Assembly: GCA_963969595.1 (NCBI GenBank)
Contig: OZ018409.1
Location: 40,809,282-40,873,281, forward strand
DNA length: 64,000 nucleotides
Direction of reading: 5' to 3'
DNA from: Neckera pumila
Taxonomy: Eukaryota; Streptophyta; Bryopsida; Hypnales; Neckeraceae
The notes beneath the pieces were generated by a model. That model did not search any database and had not been told where the DNA came from. It saw nothing but the letters and a program-made list of their open reading frames with translations. Below, in pieces: positions 10,461 to 22,700 of the stretch. The stretch's first letter is position 1. Every line of letters starts with the position of its first letter. Both the position numbers and the translations under genes were made by a program.

Positions 10461-11566
10461 GTAGTTAGAATGTTTTGATTTTTTATTAGGTTTTAAACTC
10501 CAGTTCTGAAATGGGTTTTCTGCACTTGGGACCCTGGTTCCGGATTTATTTTTATAATGAGCCGGTAGTAGATTTTCCAGGTGTCTCAGATGGTTCTCTG
10601 ATTGGCTGCCCGGATTTTCGAGGCTCTTTTTGGCTTTTAGATGTTGACTTTTTGTGGATTTTTAAGGGCTGGCAAGCTTGTTGTGCTGTGATTCCCTCCT
10701 AGCAAATTTTCATTTGTATTCCATTCCTTTCTTTTAATCTAAGTGCTGAGTGAGCTTTGGGATTTTCATCTTTGTGTTCAAGTATTGATCTGAATGCTTG
10801 TGACTGTACTAGAGTGTGAGGGAAGACGGGTGAGGAGGAATCCGGATCTTGGGTAGTCGGTTCTATTTGAAAGGTACATTTGAGACAGTGTTAGATTCTT
10901 GATTGAGTGGAAGTGTACAGTGCCTTTAAACTACCGTAACGGTGATCCGATTGATTGAGTAGCGGAAGCGAGTCCAGCTGTCAACCCGTGCGGAGGTAAG
11001 CACTCGCCCAAAGGAAGTTGCCACTCTCCCGGAAGGTCTACTAACCTCAAAACGGTCTAGCATTTAACAATAAACCCCTGGTAGGTTCCGAAACCCTGTG
11101 ATCTGTCATTGTAGTAAGGAGTGGATTGAGTCTTGAGTGATCTGCTTTCCAAATCGGGTGTCTAGAAAGTTGTGAGGATCCAAATCTTCTTTCTTTGTTA
11201 CAACTCTTTTAAATACTTGGGTGTTTGTTTGTGTTTATCAAGTTTGGTGAGTGTGAGAACCAGAGTGGTGAAGTCCCTACCCCTCAAAAGATCAAAGCGG
11301 ACCCTTTGAGGATAAAATAGAGGTGAAAGAAACCATCTTGATTTAGAAGTGGAAACCGGATTCCGTGTAGAACCAGATTCGGATTGAATTCCGGATAGTT
11401 AAAAGTTCCAGAAACAAGGGAATAGGTGATTGGATTGAGGAGAAAAGAGAATCCGGAAAACTTGAAATGTGTAACATCATCTTGGAATTCCCTGGGACGA
11501 TAACTCATGTCATTTTAGCACAACATTGTGGCTAAAGATACTTACGCCTAGATTGTGCATACGACA

Positions 11567-12370
11567 AGAATGCCACAAAACTTATTGGAACACATTATTA
11601 GCATAAAACAAGCTATCTTAATTTTTAGTGAGATTTTACTGCAACCTGGGTAATTTACAAGAAATTCTTGTTGAAGGTTAGAACAATTGACTGCCCGGAA
11701 AAGGTTCTTCTGCAAGTCAGAAGATGCTGGGAATTTTTGTGGGACCTCTCAAGGAGCCTCGCAAAAGATGGGGAGGTGCATTTTTGTATCTGGCACAATT
11801 GGTCAGTGGAGACCTAAATTGGCAGTCTCCTCAAATTGTTGATGGCGCAAGAATCTTTTGCAGACAAGGGAATCTTGGCGAATCAATTTCGCCGTTGGAC
11901 CTTGGCATGGGATTTATCCTAGAACACCATCCTTAGATTGTAGATTCCTCCATGACCCCATCTTGAGTTTAGTGGCTCTTGCATGCTAACAATTTTATTT
12001 CCAGGATTTCGTCAATCTAATGGAGAATCCAAAACCTAACCTAGGACCTAAGATATGGATCATTGTAAATCCCTAAAACCAATCTAGATATGTATTGCCA
12101 CTTTTCAGTGGGATTTAGCCCTACTAGGGCTATGTGACTAAAATCCTCTAAAATCTGCTATCTTGTGGTTTAGACTCTATTTTTAGGCGAGATTTAGGGA
12201 AGTTCTAGGTATAAAATCAAAACTAGACCAAATACTATAATGGGTATGGTACAACCCTATTTTGGTTCTACGCTCTTTTTATGTCTTTTTATATAATTTT
12301 ACCTATTCGAAATTGCAATTTTAAAAAAAAAAGAAATCCAGAGTCCCAAGTGATAATTTGGGAGCTCACA
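11567..12370 (-). repeat. Right terminal inverted repeat of the 8.4-kb element
   Basis: Reverse complement counterpart of 3948-4757. It ends GGGAGCTCACA at 12370, next to Pro-rich coding sequence. Its inner edge is cut by the LTR that ends at 11566. Confidence 0.7.
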
Positions 12371-14417
12371 CCTGCACAGCCATGTCCACCAGGATGGTCA
12401 TGGATGCCAAGGCAGTGGATGCCTCAACAAGGCAGTCAAGCACCCCCTCCGTGGTCCATAGCTCCACCACCCCTCACCCCGATGCATGGTCTGGAGGTCA
12501 GTTGGCGGAAGGTGGTTCTCAGAGCACGCTACATAGGAAGAAGAAGACAGCGTATGAGCTTGGCGCATCCGACCAAGCTATCATTGGGGGTAAGCCAAAC
12601 TGGTGTTTGTGCACGAGGGTGGCGAGGTCGATGCCAGGTGTGATGGCAAAAGTGCTTGGGACAAAGCGATCAAAAATTTTGTCCCCAAAATCTTGGACAT
12701 GAGTGTCATGGAGTGGCCCAAGCACAAGGCAATATGTTGGAGAAGCTACGGGATGTCTTGACAACAAGTTTGAGTATGTAGGTAATCCTTTGAGTATGGC
12801 TGGTTTTCACATGTTTGTGTGCAAGTTCCTAAAATTGGAGAGGTCTTGTTTAAAGGTATGCTATTTGAAAGGCATCGAGACAGCTCCAAACAAAGTCGAT
12901 CCTGATCAATGGAAACGTTTGGTTGAGTATTAAAACACAGATGCTCAGAAGATGAAGTCCCAGAAGATGGCCGCTGCATGCCAGAGTGTGAAGAACTACA
13001 TTGCAGTTGGGAGGAAAAGAAAAGCAAGTGTTGAAGCACAATTGGTAAGTATTCTTTCACCCATGTATGTGTTATTTCAGAAAAGTGTTGTCTATAGCAT
13101 CTCTCTCTGTGCACCTTTTGTTGCCCATGTTTTATCCTTAGCCATGGAAAGTTCTGTCTTAGCATTTCATGCTTGCTGACCTTCGTGGATGTAGAGAGAA
13201 AGAAGGTCTAGCGGCCCCGGAATCATAGACTTGGCAGACGTCAGCGTACCGCCTCTGGGCCGCTACATGCATCGCTAGGAAGTCCAAGGTGTCCTTTTAT
13301 TGATTGTATATGTATTTAAAACATGCTCTTGGATTTCTGCTATCCAACACTTGCGTGCTTTGTCAATTGTCCCACTGTTAAATCCAGTCTTTGTCTTTCA
13401 GATTAGAGTGGGATATACTGTCGTTGTTTGCCGACATTTTGTATATGCAGTTCCTTGCAAGAAAATTTGTTCTTCACCTCTATGGTGGGTGAATTTTATA
13501 CTTGTTTGCTGGGATTTGTTTTCCACGATTGCAGTCGACCTCAACAACCGAGAGCATTGGTCAGTCGCGTGGAAGTCGTTTTGGAGTCGTACGGAAGTCA
13601 CCTAGTGAATATTCGTCACTTCTTGTCCACTAGGTAATGACTCCAAGGACACTGCAGACTAACTTAGTGATTGTTGACTTCTGATTTATTGAATTCAGAG
13701 CAGGGTGGCATTTGAGTCGATGCTGCGATCAAAAATGGCGACGCTGAAGAAGGATGTCGATATGCAATTCACCCAAGTTATGGCTACGTCAACAGCTCAA
13801 TCGGAGGCAATGGACGAGCTCCATTCCATATTCCGAAGCTTCATGCGGAAGTCAAGAAACGTCGACAATGGCAGTCCATCCATCACTCAGTCGGTGTTGG
13901 AGCAGGAGGGGGCAGTGCTAGAAGGGAAGAGGTCTCTTGCGGCACGTGGGAAGGCGTGTAATGGGAATGTCACGGCCCCAGCTTCTGAAGTTACCTTGTC
14001 TTTGGATATTGAGCTGAGTTTGAAGGAAACTCTTCCTGTGGCGTCCAAGAATTTTGGCCTCGAGTGGAAGGTGGCTGACAAGGGAAGCCTAGAGCCAACG
14101 CCCGCTGAGACTGCCACACAGAGCATTCTCAATATTGAAGAACTGTACGCCATTCTGGGAAATGAAACACCATTGTTTCAGCCTGATACCCATCCAGACC
14201 CTCAAGAAGTTGTAGGTAGCGGTTCTCCTGACACTGTAGGTCAAGGAGTGCCCGACAAAGCCGGAGAAGGGACTCAGCTGCGCAAACCCACTGGCATTGT
14301 GAATTCACCACATGACTTTCCTGAACAGGACGTGGCTTTGACAGTGGATCGTACCCTCCCTGCCTAGCAGGGTGGAGGTCGTTCCCTCTTTGCCTAGCAC
14401 AGTGGAGGTCGTCCCAG
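12371..14417 (+). pseudogene. En/Spm (CACTA) TNP1-type gene, 5' half
   Basis: Three coding blocks are visible. The first (from 12371) is Pro-rich (PPGWSWMPRQWMPQQG). The second ends at a GTAAGT donor at 13045 and contains GIETAPNKVDPDQWKRLVEY, then TAA, then NTDAQKMKSQKM and a basic end. That order fits the Ptta/En/Spm transposase-associated domain, where a Trp follows LVEY. The third (about 13690-14417) contains a coiled-coil start (MATLKKDVDMQFTQ) and an acidic linker. It ends in three near-repeats of GTGGAGGTCGTCCC; the first lacks two bases, which shifts the frame to a stop at 14365-14367. The gene then meets the LTR retrotransposon at 14418, and the same frame resumes at 36394. Decayed transposon gene, not a host gene. 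Confidence 0.6.
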
Positions 14418-14669
14418 TGTTGCAACCGGAATTTTTGGTTTTCTTCTGATTGTCTAAATAACGGAACGGAAACAGGTAATTAGGATCTATATCCAGTTAG
14501 AAGGGCAGAAGGAAACTACGGATAAGCAACGATAATCCAGTAAGGAGAAAACTATATCTGATCCGATCAGAATGTTAGTATTCAGGAGCGAAATCATATC
14601 CGGATTTCACCTCAGAGCGGATTAAGGTTGGACCGGATCAAAAGAGGACCGGACCGGAAAAGGTCATGA

Positions 14670-14700
14670 TGACGTCCCAGGGGTCCTGAGAGTATATAAA
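14670..14700 (+). promoter_or_regulatory. LTR core promoter: TGACGTC box and TATATAAA
   Basis: TGACGTC (14670-14676, a bZIP/CRE-type core) lies just upstream of TATATAAAGG (14693-14702). The TATA box is conserved in the 3' LTR (29729-29736) and in the inverted copy (22775-22782, opposite strand). Transcription would start upstream of the LTR ORF, so the ORF falls in the transcribed part of the LTR. Confidence 0.65.
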
Positions 14701-14974
14701 GGCTGGTCGTCCTCATTTTCACTCCTTTACTCCCCTTGAGCTCTGGAGCTGATCTTGAGCGCTTTTACGCCTCCGTCCATGCCAGAGCCGTTGTATGTAT
14801 GTGCGCTTCCGGCTGGGTGTGTCTGAGAGTGTAGGAAGAGTAAAGAACGTGTGGGTTGCAAGTTTTGTGAGTGCTTTCCGGTTGAGATCGGACGAGAGGA
14901 AGTGAGGAACGGGACGTGCGGCTAGGAGAGTGTGAGGTAACGATCGGTAAGGGTCCAGCGGTCGTCTAGTGTCC

Positions 14975-16627
14975 ATGCCTCAGCTGCGTAGGACCAGGCC
15001 GGGCGTACCCAGTTCCTCCTCCGACGTCAAGCTCCGGAAGATAATTCCGGTCATTCCTGTGGAGGAACCGGCCCGAACTGAGCTGATGGAGGATCTCAAC
15101 GCCATGGGGTGCCTCGTCCTGATGGATAAACCCTGGGGGTTTCGGGAAGAGCGGATGGTGAGGGAGATCAAGTGCAAGGTGTCGAACGAGTTCGACAACA
15201 CTCTCCGGGGCCGCCCGTCCGAATGGGAAGAAGAAAGGTAGAGGGAAGTTTACAACTTCCTGATGGGAGGTTCCGGTATGGCCGAGCGGAAGGACGAGTT
15301 CATCCATGACAAGTTTCATGGGGAGCCGAGTAACAAGGACGGGTACGCGGTCGCAGATTGTAAGAGCGACTGGCATCGTAACCTCCTCCAGTTCCTGGTT
15401 CCGATCGTCCACCCGAAGAAGCCGACGAGGGTGACAATGACCCTCGGCAACACCATTTTCGGTTCCCTGAGTGGGGAACGGAAGGTGAATTGGGCCCGGA
15501 TCTTTTCCGATCTGGTGTCCTAGCTGGTGACAAGGATCGGAAAGAGTAGGGCCACTCCTTTTAGTCCCTACCTTTTCCACCTCTACCAGCGAAACTAACT
15601 CCTCACTCAAACTGAGGAGAAGACGTGGAGTGTTCAGGAGTCGATCCTGAAGTATGGAGAGTCGGGTTCGGATGACGAGGTGGAGGAGCAAACCGGATCC
15701 GAACCCGAAATAGAAGAGGAGAAAGAGGAGGAACCGCTCCGACAGAGGAAGCGTTAGAAGACGACGCCTCCTCAGAATAGAAGAAACCCCTCGAACCCCT
15801 GGTCCACACCAGAACAGGGACCGAAGGTAGAGATGCCGGATGTCGAGGATCCGACCGACCTGTTCAACCAGTTAACGGTTGTTTTGGCCGAGATACGGGC
15901 AGACTAGGAGGTCAAGCGGAGGGCTTTGACCACTATCGCGGAGCTGGTGGGTGCACCAGTCAATAGCGAATTGCTGGGTAAGGTGGGGCAATTCCTGGCC
16001 GATCCGGAAGAGAATCGGAAACAGGAAACAGAGATCCGTCAGCTTCAGGAGGAAGTCGACACTCTGAGGGCGGACATGGTGACCCTCAGGGAAGACAAGG
16101 CAGCAGTCTGGGAGATGGCGGAGGCCACCCGGAAGGTGGCTGAGTCTATGAAGGACACTCTTGAAGAGTTCGGATCCGCCGCAGTCAAGGTGGCCTTAAT
16201 TGACAAAGGGGTGCACGAGGAGAAGAAGGTATCCGGTTCCCGAATAGTTCGGATCCTCAGCGACTTCACCGATCGGGTGGAAGCATCCTTAGTGGCAGCA
16301 CGAGAGGCGGCCGACCGGATGGACATCAGCAGTCAGAAGCTGAATGGGTCCTTATTCTCCCGGGAAATCCACCTCTCGGACATTTCGATGCCGGACTCGT
16401 TTCCAACAGGAGGATCGAATTCGGGTGAGCGCAAGGATCAGACACCCGAGTCAAGGAAGAGTCACCGGAGACCTGGGCCGGGGCAACCAATTCAGATAGA
16501 TTCGTCGCCCGGGTCAGATCTTCCGGATCCAGCTGCCGGTGAGCGGAGCCGGAACTTGGCAGACGTCATCAATCAATTGCCCAAGAAACCTAGGAGTCCT
16601 ACACTGGATGGGGGAATTGGAGAGTAG
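14975..16627 (+). pseudogene. LTR-borne ORF, 5' LTR copy
   Basis: Starts at ATG 14975 (MPQLRRTRPG). Landmarks are KPWGFREERM, NEFDNTL, FIHDKFHGEPSNKDGY, NTIFGSLSGERKVNW and YLFHLY, an acidic segment ending RKR, and then a coiled-coil C-terminal half ending GGGIGE. In-frame stops are TAG 15239-15241, TAG 15521-15523, TAA 15596-15598, the shared TAG near 15756, and TAG near 15906. Comparison with the copy at 20849-22501 shows the first three and the last to be Trp-to-stop or Gln-to-stop transitions. There is no known function. The protein is unrelated to gag or pol in this element, whose gag is separate. Confidence 0.7.
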
Positions 16628-17750
16628 GGTAGGAAGTTAGTTAGAAATGTAAAGTATTTGTAAGATAGTTGGGACCAGATCGGATGTTTATCCGGTCTGG
16701 CCAGTTAGGATTGGATCCGGATTTCCAGTGCGGATTTCCAGGGCCCTTTTTGCTTTGTCATTAAGTTGTATACAAGTGAGCCCCCGCTTGGGAGTTGGGA
16801 GTTTTTTTCACCTCATTTTTGTGTACATCTTCTCTTGGCTTCTTGTTGTGTGTCTCTCCCGTGTGCAGCAGGGTCGTGTGGTGAGGAGTTAGGAAGGTGC
16901 ATGCTAATGTGGGTGTGATTTCTCCCTTTGGCGTGTTTGTTTTGATCTTATGTGCAAGTGAGCGGGTTGCGAAAGCGTTGGGAGTGGATTCCAGTTCCTC
17001 AGTAGCTTTAGAGTTTAGAATTTCGGGCGAGACAGCCGTTGTTAGGCTAGGCAGATAGGGAAGGATTCCTTAGTCGTGCTAGAACTCCTGGGTGTGAAAT
17101 CCGGTTGAGTGTCCAATCTCCTGAGAGATCTCGCTGCCTCAGTGGGCAAACGGAAGAACTTTAGTGGCTGTTGGAACGGACAGGTTCACTTGCAGCCACC
17201 TGGCTTCGCACAGACGGAACGTGGCGCTAAGGTCGTTGTAGTATGGAAGGATCGTATGGGGGGTCCTTGTGTGACCAGTGATCCGGAGACTTTTCCGGGT
17301 TGCTGTGAAGGATCAAACCGGGTCCGGGTTAGTATAGAGAATTGGAGAAGGACGAAGTGGGTCTTCAGCCACTATAATTCACGGAAGGAGCGGCGGGCCT
17401 GCCACTCTCAAAAACAAGGGGCGATCCTTCTGATGGTGAAACAAAGGTAAAACTAAACCGGATAGTAGTAAGAGCGGATGTGAGTTGATCAGACCCGATC
17501 GGAAAGTGGACCGAATCGGAGAAGTAAGAAAGGGTCTGATTGTAGTTCTGGGTGTTGTTGTGTTTCCGGTTGTTGTGTTTGAAGCGGAAGAGGAAATATA
17601 GGTACTGACTTAGCTTAGAAACCAAATAAGGCTATCTACTTCACAGAATCTCGCAGGTTCAATCTTTAAAGTCACTTTGTTATACTTTAAAGTGGTTTTG
17701 GGTAGTATAACTGGGAAATTGCTTGCCTTGTGCTGCGACATACAAAAATA

Positions 17751-17768
17751 TGGCGTCACTGCTAGGGA
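17751..17768 (+). other. Primer-binding site
   Basis: TGGCGTCACTGCTAGGGA follows the 5' LTR by ten bases. It resembles the TGGCGCCGTTGCCGGGGA site common in plant Ty3/gypsy elements of the Tat/Athila type. Confidence 0.7.
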
Positions 17769-17890
17769 TTCTAAAGCTATTAGCTCTATTTTGATCCCTA
17801 TTAGCTAATGTCAGTTGTTACTATGACTTCCGTGTGATAATTAGAATTCCGGTTTTCAGGCAGATCGAGGGAGAATTGGATCTCGCACCC

Positions 17891-19724
17891 ATGAGAAGGA
17901 GGACGAGAAGTGAAATCAGGCGATTCCGGAAGAATCAACGTGGAGAGTCGTCGGGATTAGGTCTTAGTGATCCGGAGATATTTCAACCGGAAGACCAACC
18001 CATTTTTGTACCAGCACCTGGAAAAAGAAACAAGAGCCCAAGATCGGAGGGTACACCCCCCATCTTCTGAGCCAGTATCAGAACCAAAAGGAGACAAACC
18101 ACTGTCAGAAGAAGACAGGATGACCCGGTTGAGGTACAAGCATTTCAAGGGAGACGGAAGCCAGGATGCGGATGAATGGCTGTGCGAGTTCCAATCGACC
18201 GCGCTTACTAATCAGGAGAACGAGGCTACTCAACAAAGAATCTTTCAAGGATTGCTGAAGGGGGAAGCGCTCAAATGATACCAAGATGTTCCGGAGGTGA
18301 CCCGGAATGATTGGGATCAGCTGAGAACGGACTTCCTACAGGCTTTCTGAGAAGTGGGTGGGGAGGCCAAAGCATTAGGTCGTTTGAGTACTCTCACAAT
18401 GAAGTCAACCAAATCCGTGTGGAAGTATGGGCAGAGGGTGAAAGCGCTCATGCAGAAGTTGACTACGGAGATTGCCCCTGGTCTACAAGTAGAATGGTAC
18501 GTAGCCGGATTACCGGAATCCATGGGGTTCCTTATCCGCCAAACGAGACCAAGGACGCTATGGGAGGCCATGGATGCTGTGACCAACTACGAAAACTCTG
18601 CTGAGTTGCTCCGGAAATCTCTGAGGAGAAGTGAAAGGAAGGCCAAGGAGAAGAGCAAGAGGAGCAACCGGAAGTCGAAGCATAGTAAGAAGATTTCGGA
18701 TTCGGAGAGTAGTTCCGAGTCATCCGGATCGGAAGTTTCCGATCCCAGTTCGTCAAGTTCGGAGGAGGACCGGAGTGTTTCGCCTCCGCGGCATTTGTCC
18801 AAGAGAGGTCAGAGAGAAAAGACCGTCGTCAAGGTCAAGACGGAGGATCCGGATTCAAAGAAATTTATGAAGAAGATCCAAGAATCTTTGGAAGCAATCA
18901 AGGTGAACCTCGCTGAGAACTGGAGACCGAGACGGATCGTCCCGACTTCCCGAGCTAACGTCTGGTGCGGGAGATGCGGAGAATCGGGTCACTACCCGAG
19001 CGAATGTCAGAAGGCAATCCCAAAGCAAGTCCACTACGTGTATCCAGACGAAGAAACGTACTACACCATGGCGGCTGAAGAAGAGGAGGAGGTCTACCAG
19101 GTTCAACCTACTTACGGGAGAGGAAAAGGTATTGCTGTTCCAATTTGTTCCAATGTTTTGAACCGGAACTTTCTACCTGGACTTAGTCAAGGCCCAGGGA
19201 TGCAACCACCTATGCAAGTACCGGGATATCCGGATAGGCAAGTGGTGATTTGCTATTGTTGTGGAGAACCGGGACACTATGCCAGTAGTTGTCCTCACAA
19301 GGGACAAGGGCAAGGTGCACCACGGATTTTGCCGTGCCAGAATTGTGGAGAGTATGGACATGCCGAGCAAGATTGCTCCAAACCAGTACACCCGCGACCG
19401 GTTTACAAGCAAGTGCAAATTCTTCCAAGGGAGCAGACCGCACTGAATTATGGTCATTTAGCCGGAACAGAGAATCCGGAAAAGTGACGGTATGAGGTAG
19501 AGCTGCCAGTTCAAGCAGAGAGTGTGGTCAACCGAGTATCAACCAGCAGTTCCACCAGGAACCAAACCGGACAGTCAATACGGAGGAGTAAGAGGAAGTC
19601 GAAAAGGAAACCGGAATCAAGTAGCGATTCGGATCGGCTTTCTTCAGAATAGAGACTAGAACCGGAGATAGAACGATCGGAAGAAGGAGTAGACCGAGAG
19701 AGGATTCCGATAGATATTAGTACA
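17891..19724 (+). pseudogene. gag polyprotein with three CCHC zinc knuckles
   Basis: Begins near ATG 17891 with a basic region (MRRRTRSEIRRFRK). A frame change sits near the C-run at 18055-18061. The Retrotrans_gag-like part follows (RLRYKHFKGDGSQDADEWL), with TGA at 18276-18278 and 18348-18350. The cleanest stretch is 18354-19487. It has a Ser/Lys-rich linker, then three CX2CX4HX4C knuckles: CGRCGESGHYPSEC, CYCCGEPGHYASSC and CQNCGEYGHAEQDC. After TGA 19485-19487 and TAG 19650-19652 the frame runs on to the insertion at 19725. It resumes at 25642 once one AGTAC is removed, so gag and protease were probably one frame. Nucleocapsid role by homology. Confidence 0.8.
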
Positions 19725-22700
19725 GTCGCAGCACAGGGCAAGCAATTTCCCAGTTATACTACCAAAAACCACTTTAAAATATAACAAAGTGACTCTAAAG
19801 ATTGAACCCGCGAGATTCTGTGAAGTAGATAGCTTTATTTGGTCTCTAAGCTAAGTCAGTACCTATATTTCCTCTTCCGGTTCAAACACAACAACCGGAA
19901 ACACAACAACACCAAGAACTACAATCAGACCCTCTCTTTTTTCTCCTATCCGGTCCACTTTCCGATCTGGTCTGATCAACTCACATCCGCTCTTACTACC
20001 ATCCGGTTTAGTTTTACCTCTGTTTCACCATCAGAGGGTTGCCCCTTGTTTTTGAGAGTGGCAGGCCCGCCGCTCCTTCCGTAAATTATAGTGGCTGAAG
20101 ACCCACTTCTTCCTTCTCTAATTCTCTACACTAACCCGGACTCGGTTTGATCCTTCACAGCAACCCGGAAAACTCTCCGGATCACCGGTCATACAAGGAC
20201 CCCCCATATGATCCTTCCATACTACAACGACCTTAGCGCCACGTTCCGTCTGTGCGAAGCCAGGCGGCTGCAAGTGAACCCGTCTGTTCCAACAGCCACT
20301 AAAGTTCTTCCGTTTGCCCACTGAGGCAATGAGATCTTTCAGGAGATCGAACACTCAACCGGATTTCCCACCCATGAGTTCTAGCACGACTAAGGAATCC
20401 CTCCCTATCCGCCTAGCCTAACAACGGCTGTCTCGCCCGGAATCCTAAACTTTAGAGCTGTTGAAGAACTGGAATCCACTCCCAACGCTTTTGCAACCCG
20501 CTCACCTACACATGAGATCAAAACGAGCACGCCAAAGGGAGAAATCACACCCACACTAGCACGCGCCTTCCTAACTCCTCACCACACGACCCTGCTGCAC
20601 ACGGGAGAGACACACAACAAGAAGCCAAGAGAAGACGTACACAAAAATGAGGTGAAAAAAACTCCTAGCTCCCAAGCGGGGGCTCACTTGTATACAACTT
20701 AATGACAAAGCAAAAAGGGCCCTGGAAATCCGCACTGGAAATCCGCACTAGAAATCCGGATCCAATCCTAACCGGCCAGACCGGATAAACATCCGATCTG
20801 GTCCCAACTATCTTATAAATATTTTACATTTCTAACTAACTTCCTACCCTACTCTCCAATTCCCCCGCCTAGTGTAGGACTTCTAGGTTCCGCGGGCAGT
20901 TGGTTGAAGATGTCCGCCAAGTTTTGGCTCCGCTCCCTGGCAGCTGGATCCGGAAGATCTGACCCGGGCAATGAATCGATCTGAATTGGTTGCCCCGGCC
21001 CAGGTCTCCGGTTACTCTTCCTTGACTCGAGTGTCTGATCCTTGCGCTCCCTCGGATTCGATCCCGCTGCTGCAAACGAATCTGGCAGCAAAATGTCCGA
21101 GAGGTGGATCTCCTGGGAAAACAAGGACCCGTTCAGCTTTTGACTGCTGATGTCCATCCGATCAGCCGCCTCTCGTGCTGCCACTAAAGATGCTTCCACC
21201 CAATCGGTGAAGTCATTGAGGATCCGAACTATCCGGGAACCGGATACCTTCTTCTCTTCGTGCACCCCTTTGTCAAATAAGGCCACCTTGACTGCGGTGG
21301 ATCCGGACTCTCCAAAAGTGTCCTTCACCGACTCAGCCACCTTTTGGGTTGCCTCCGCCATCTCCTGGACTGCTGCCTTGTCTTCCCTGAGGGTCACCAA
21401 GTCAGCCCTCAGAGCGTCGACTTCCTCCTGAAGCCGACGGATTTCTATCTCTTGCTTCCAGTTTTCTTCCGGATCGGCCAGGAATTGCCCTACCTTACCC
21501 GACAATTCACTATCGACCGGTGCACCCACTAGCTCCCCGATAGTGGTCAGAGCTCTCCGCTTGACTTCCCAGTCTGCCCGTATCCCGGCCAGAACAACCG
21601 TTAACTGGTTGAACGGGTCGATCAAATCATCGAGATCCGGCATCTCTACCTCCGGTCCCGGTTCTGGTGTGGACCGAGGGTTCAAGGGGGTTCCTCTCTT
21701 CCTAGGAGGCGTTGTCTTCTATCGCTTCCTCTGCCGGGATGGCTCCTCCTCTTCTTTCTCTTTTTTCTCGGGTTCGGATCCGGTCTGCTCCTCTACCTTG
21801 TCATCCGAACCCGACTCTCCGTACTTCAGGATAGACTCCTGAACGCTCCACGTCTTCTCCTCAGTCTGAGTGAGGAGTTGGTTTTGCTGGTAGAGGTGGA
21901 AAAGGTAGGGACTCAAAGGAGTGGCCCTACTCTTTCCGATCCTCGTCACTAGCTGGGACAGCAAATCGGAAAAGATCCGGGCCCAATTCACCTTCCGTTC
22001 CCCGCTCAGGGAATTGAAAATGGTGTTGCCCAGGGTCATTATCACCCTCGTTGGTTTCTTTGGATGGACGATCGGAACCAGGAACTGAAGGAGGTTACGG
22101 TGCCGGTCGCTCTTACAGTCCGCGATTGTGTACCCGTCCTTGTTGCTCGGCTCCCCATGAAACTTATCATGGATGAATTCGTCCTTCCTTCCGGCCATAC
22201 CGGAACCTTCCATCCGGAAGTTGTAAACTTCCCTCCACCTTTCTTCTTCCCAGTCGGACAGGCGGCCCTGGAGAGTGTTGTCAAACTCGTTCGACACCTT
22301 ATCCTTGATTTCCCTAACCATCCGCTCCTCCCAAAAACCCCAAGGTTTATCCATCAGGACGAGGCACCCTAGAGCGTTGAGATCCTCCATCAGCTCAGTC
22401 CGAGCCGGTTCCTCCATAGGAATGACCAGAACTATCTTTCGGAGCTTGACGTCGGAGGAGGAATTGGGTGCGCCTGGTCTGGTCCTACGCAGCTGAGGCA
22501 TGGACACAAGACGACCGCTGGACCCTTACCGATTGTTACCTCACTCTCTCCTAGCCGCACGTCCCGTTCCTCACTTCCTCTCGTCCGATCTCCACCGGAA
22601 AGCATACACAAAACCTACAGCCCACATGATCTATACTCTTCCTACACTCTCAGACCACCCAGCCGGAAGCGCGCATGCATACAACAGCTCTGGCGCGGAC

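Larger units (their letters stand above)
8284..11566 (+). mobile_element. Family-2 LTR, 5' end replaced
   Basis: Homologous to the solo LTR at 29834-33440 (opposite strand). Shared blocks are GGCTACTTAAG at the start, the LTR ORF, and the end CTTACGCCTAGATTG...CATACGACA, which matches the solo LTR terminus. The first ~250 bp of the LTR (upstream of the start site) are missing and a family-1 tail stands in their place. It lies inside the right arm of the 8.4-kb element; no target duplication could be matched. Confidence 0.7.
3948..12370. mobile_element. 8.4-kb composite element bounded by ~0.8-kb terminal inverted repeats
   Basis: The left end reads TGTGAGCCCCCAA and the right end is its near complement, ending GGGAGCTCACA. 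The inverted similarity continues inward, with gaps, to about 4757 on the left and to the LTR boundary at 11566/11567 on the right. Matching landmarks include CTGACTTGCAGAA and TTACCCAGGTTGC plus TAAAATCTCACTAAAAATTA. No transposase was recognised, so the unit is presumably non-autonomous. No convincing target-site duplication is visible (left flank ACGAC, right flank CCTGC). Long TIRs suggest a Mutator-like or foldback DNA transposon, but the class is open. The right half was invaded by a chimeric LTR (8155-11566). Confidence 0.6.
14418..17740 (+). mobile_element. 5' LTR (family 1), 3323 bp
   Basis: Starts TGTTGCAACC, ends TGCTGCGACA. It has a TATA box at 14693-14700, then the LTR ORF (14975-16627), then ~1.1 kb of non-coding DNA. 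It matches the 3' LTR (29454-29833 plus 33446-36388) throughout and the two LTR copies inside the insert at 19725-25641. Confidence 0.88.

Noticed and set aside
3948..12370. LTR retrotransposon
   Set aside because: The end repeats are inverted, not direct, and no PBS or polypurine tract adjoins them.
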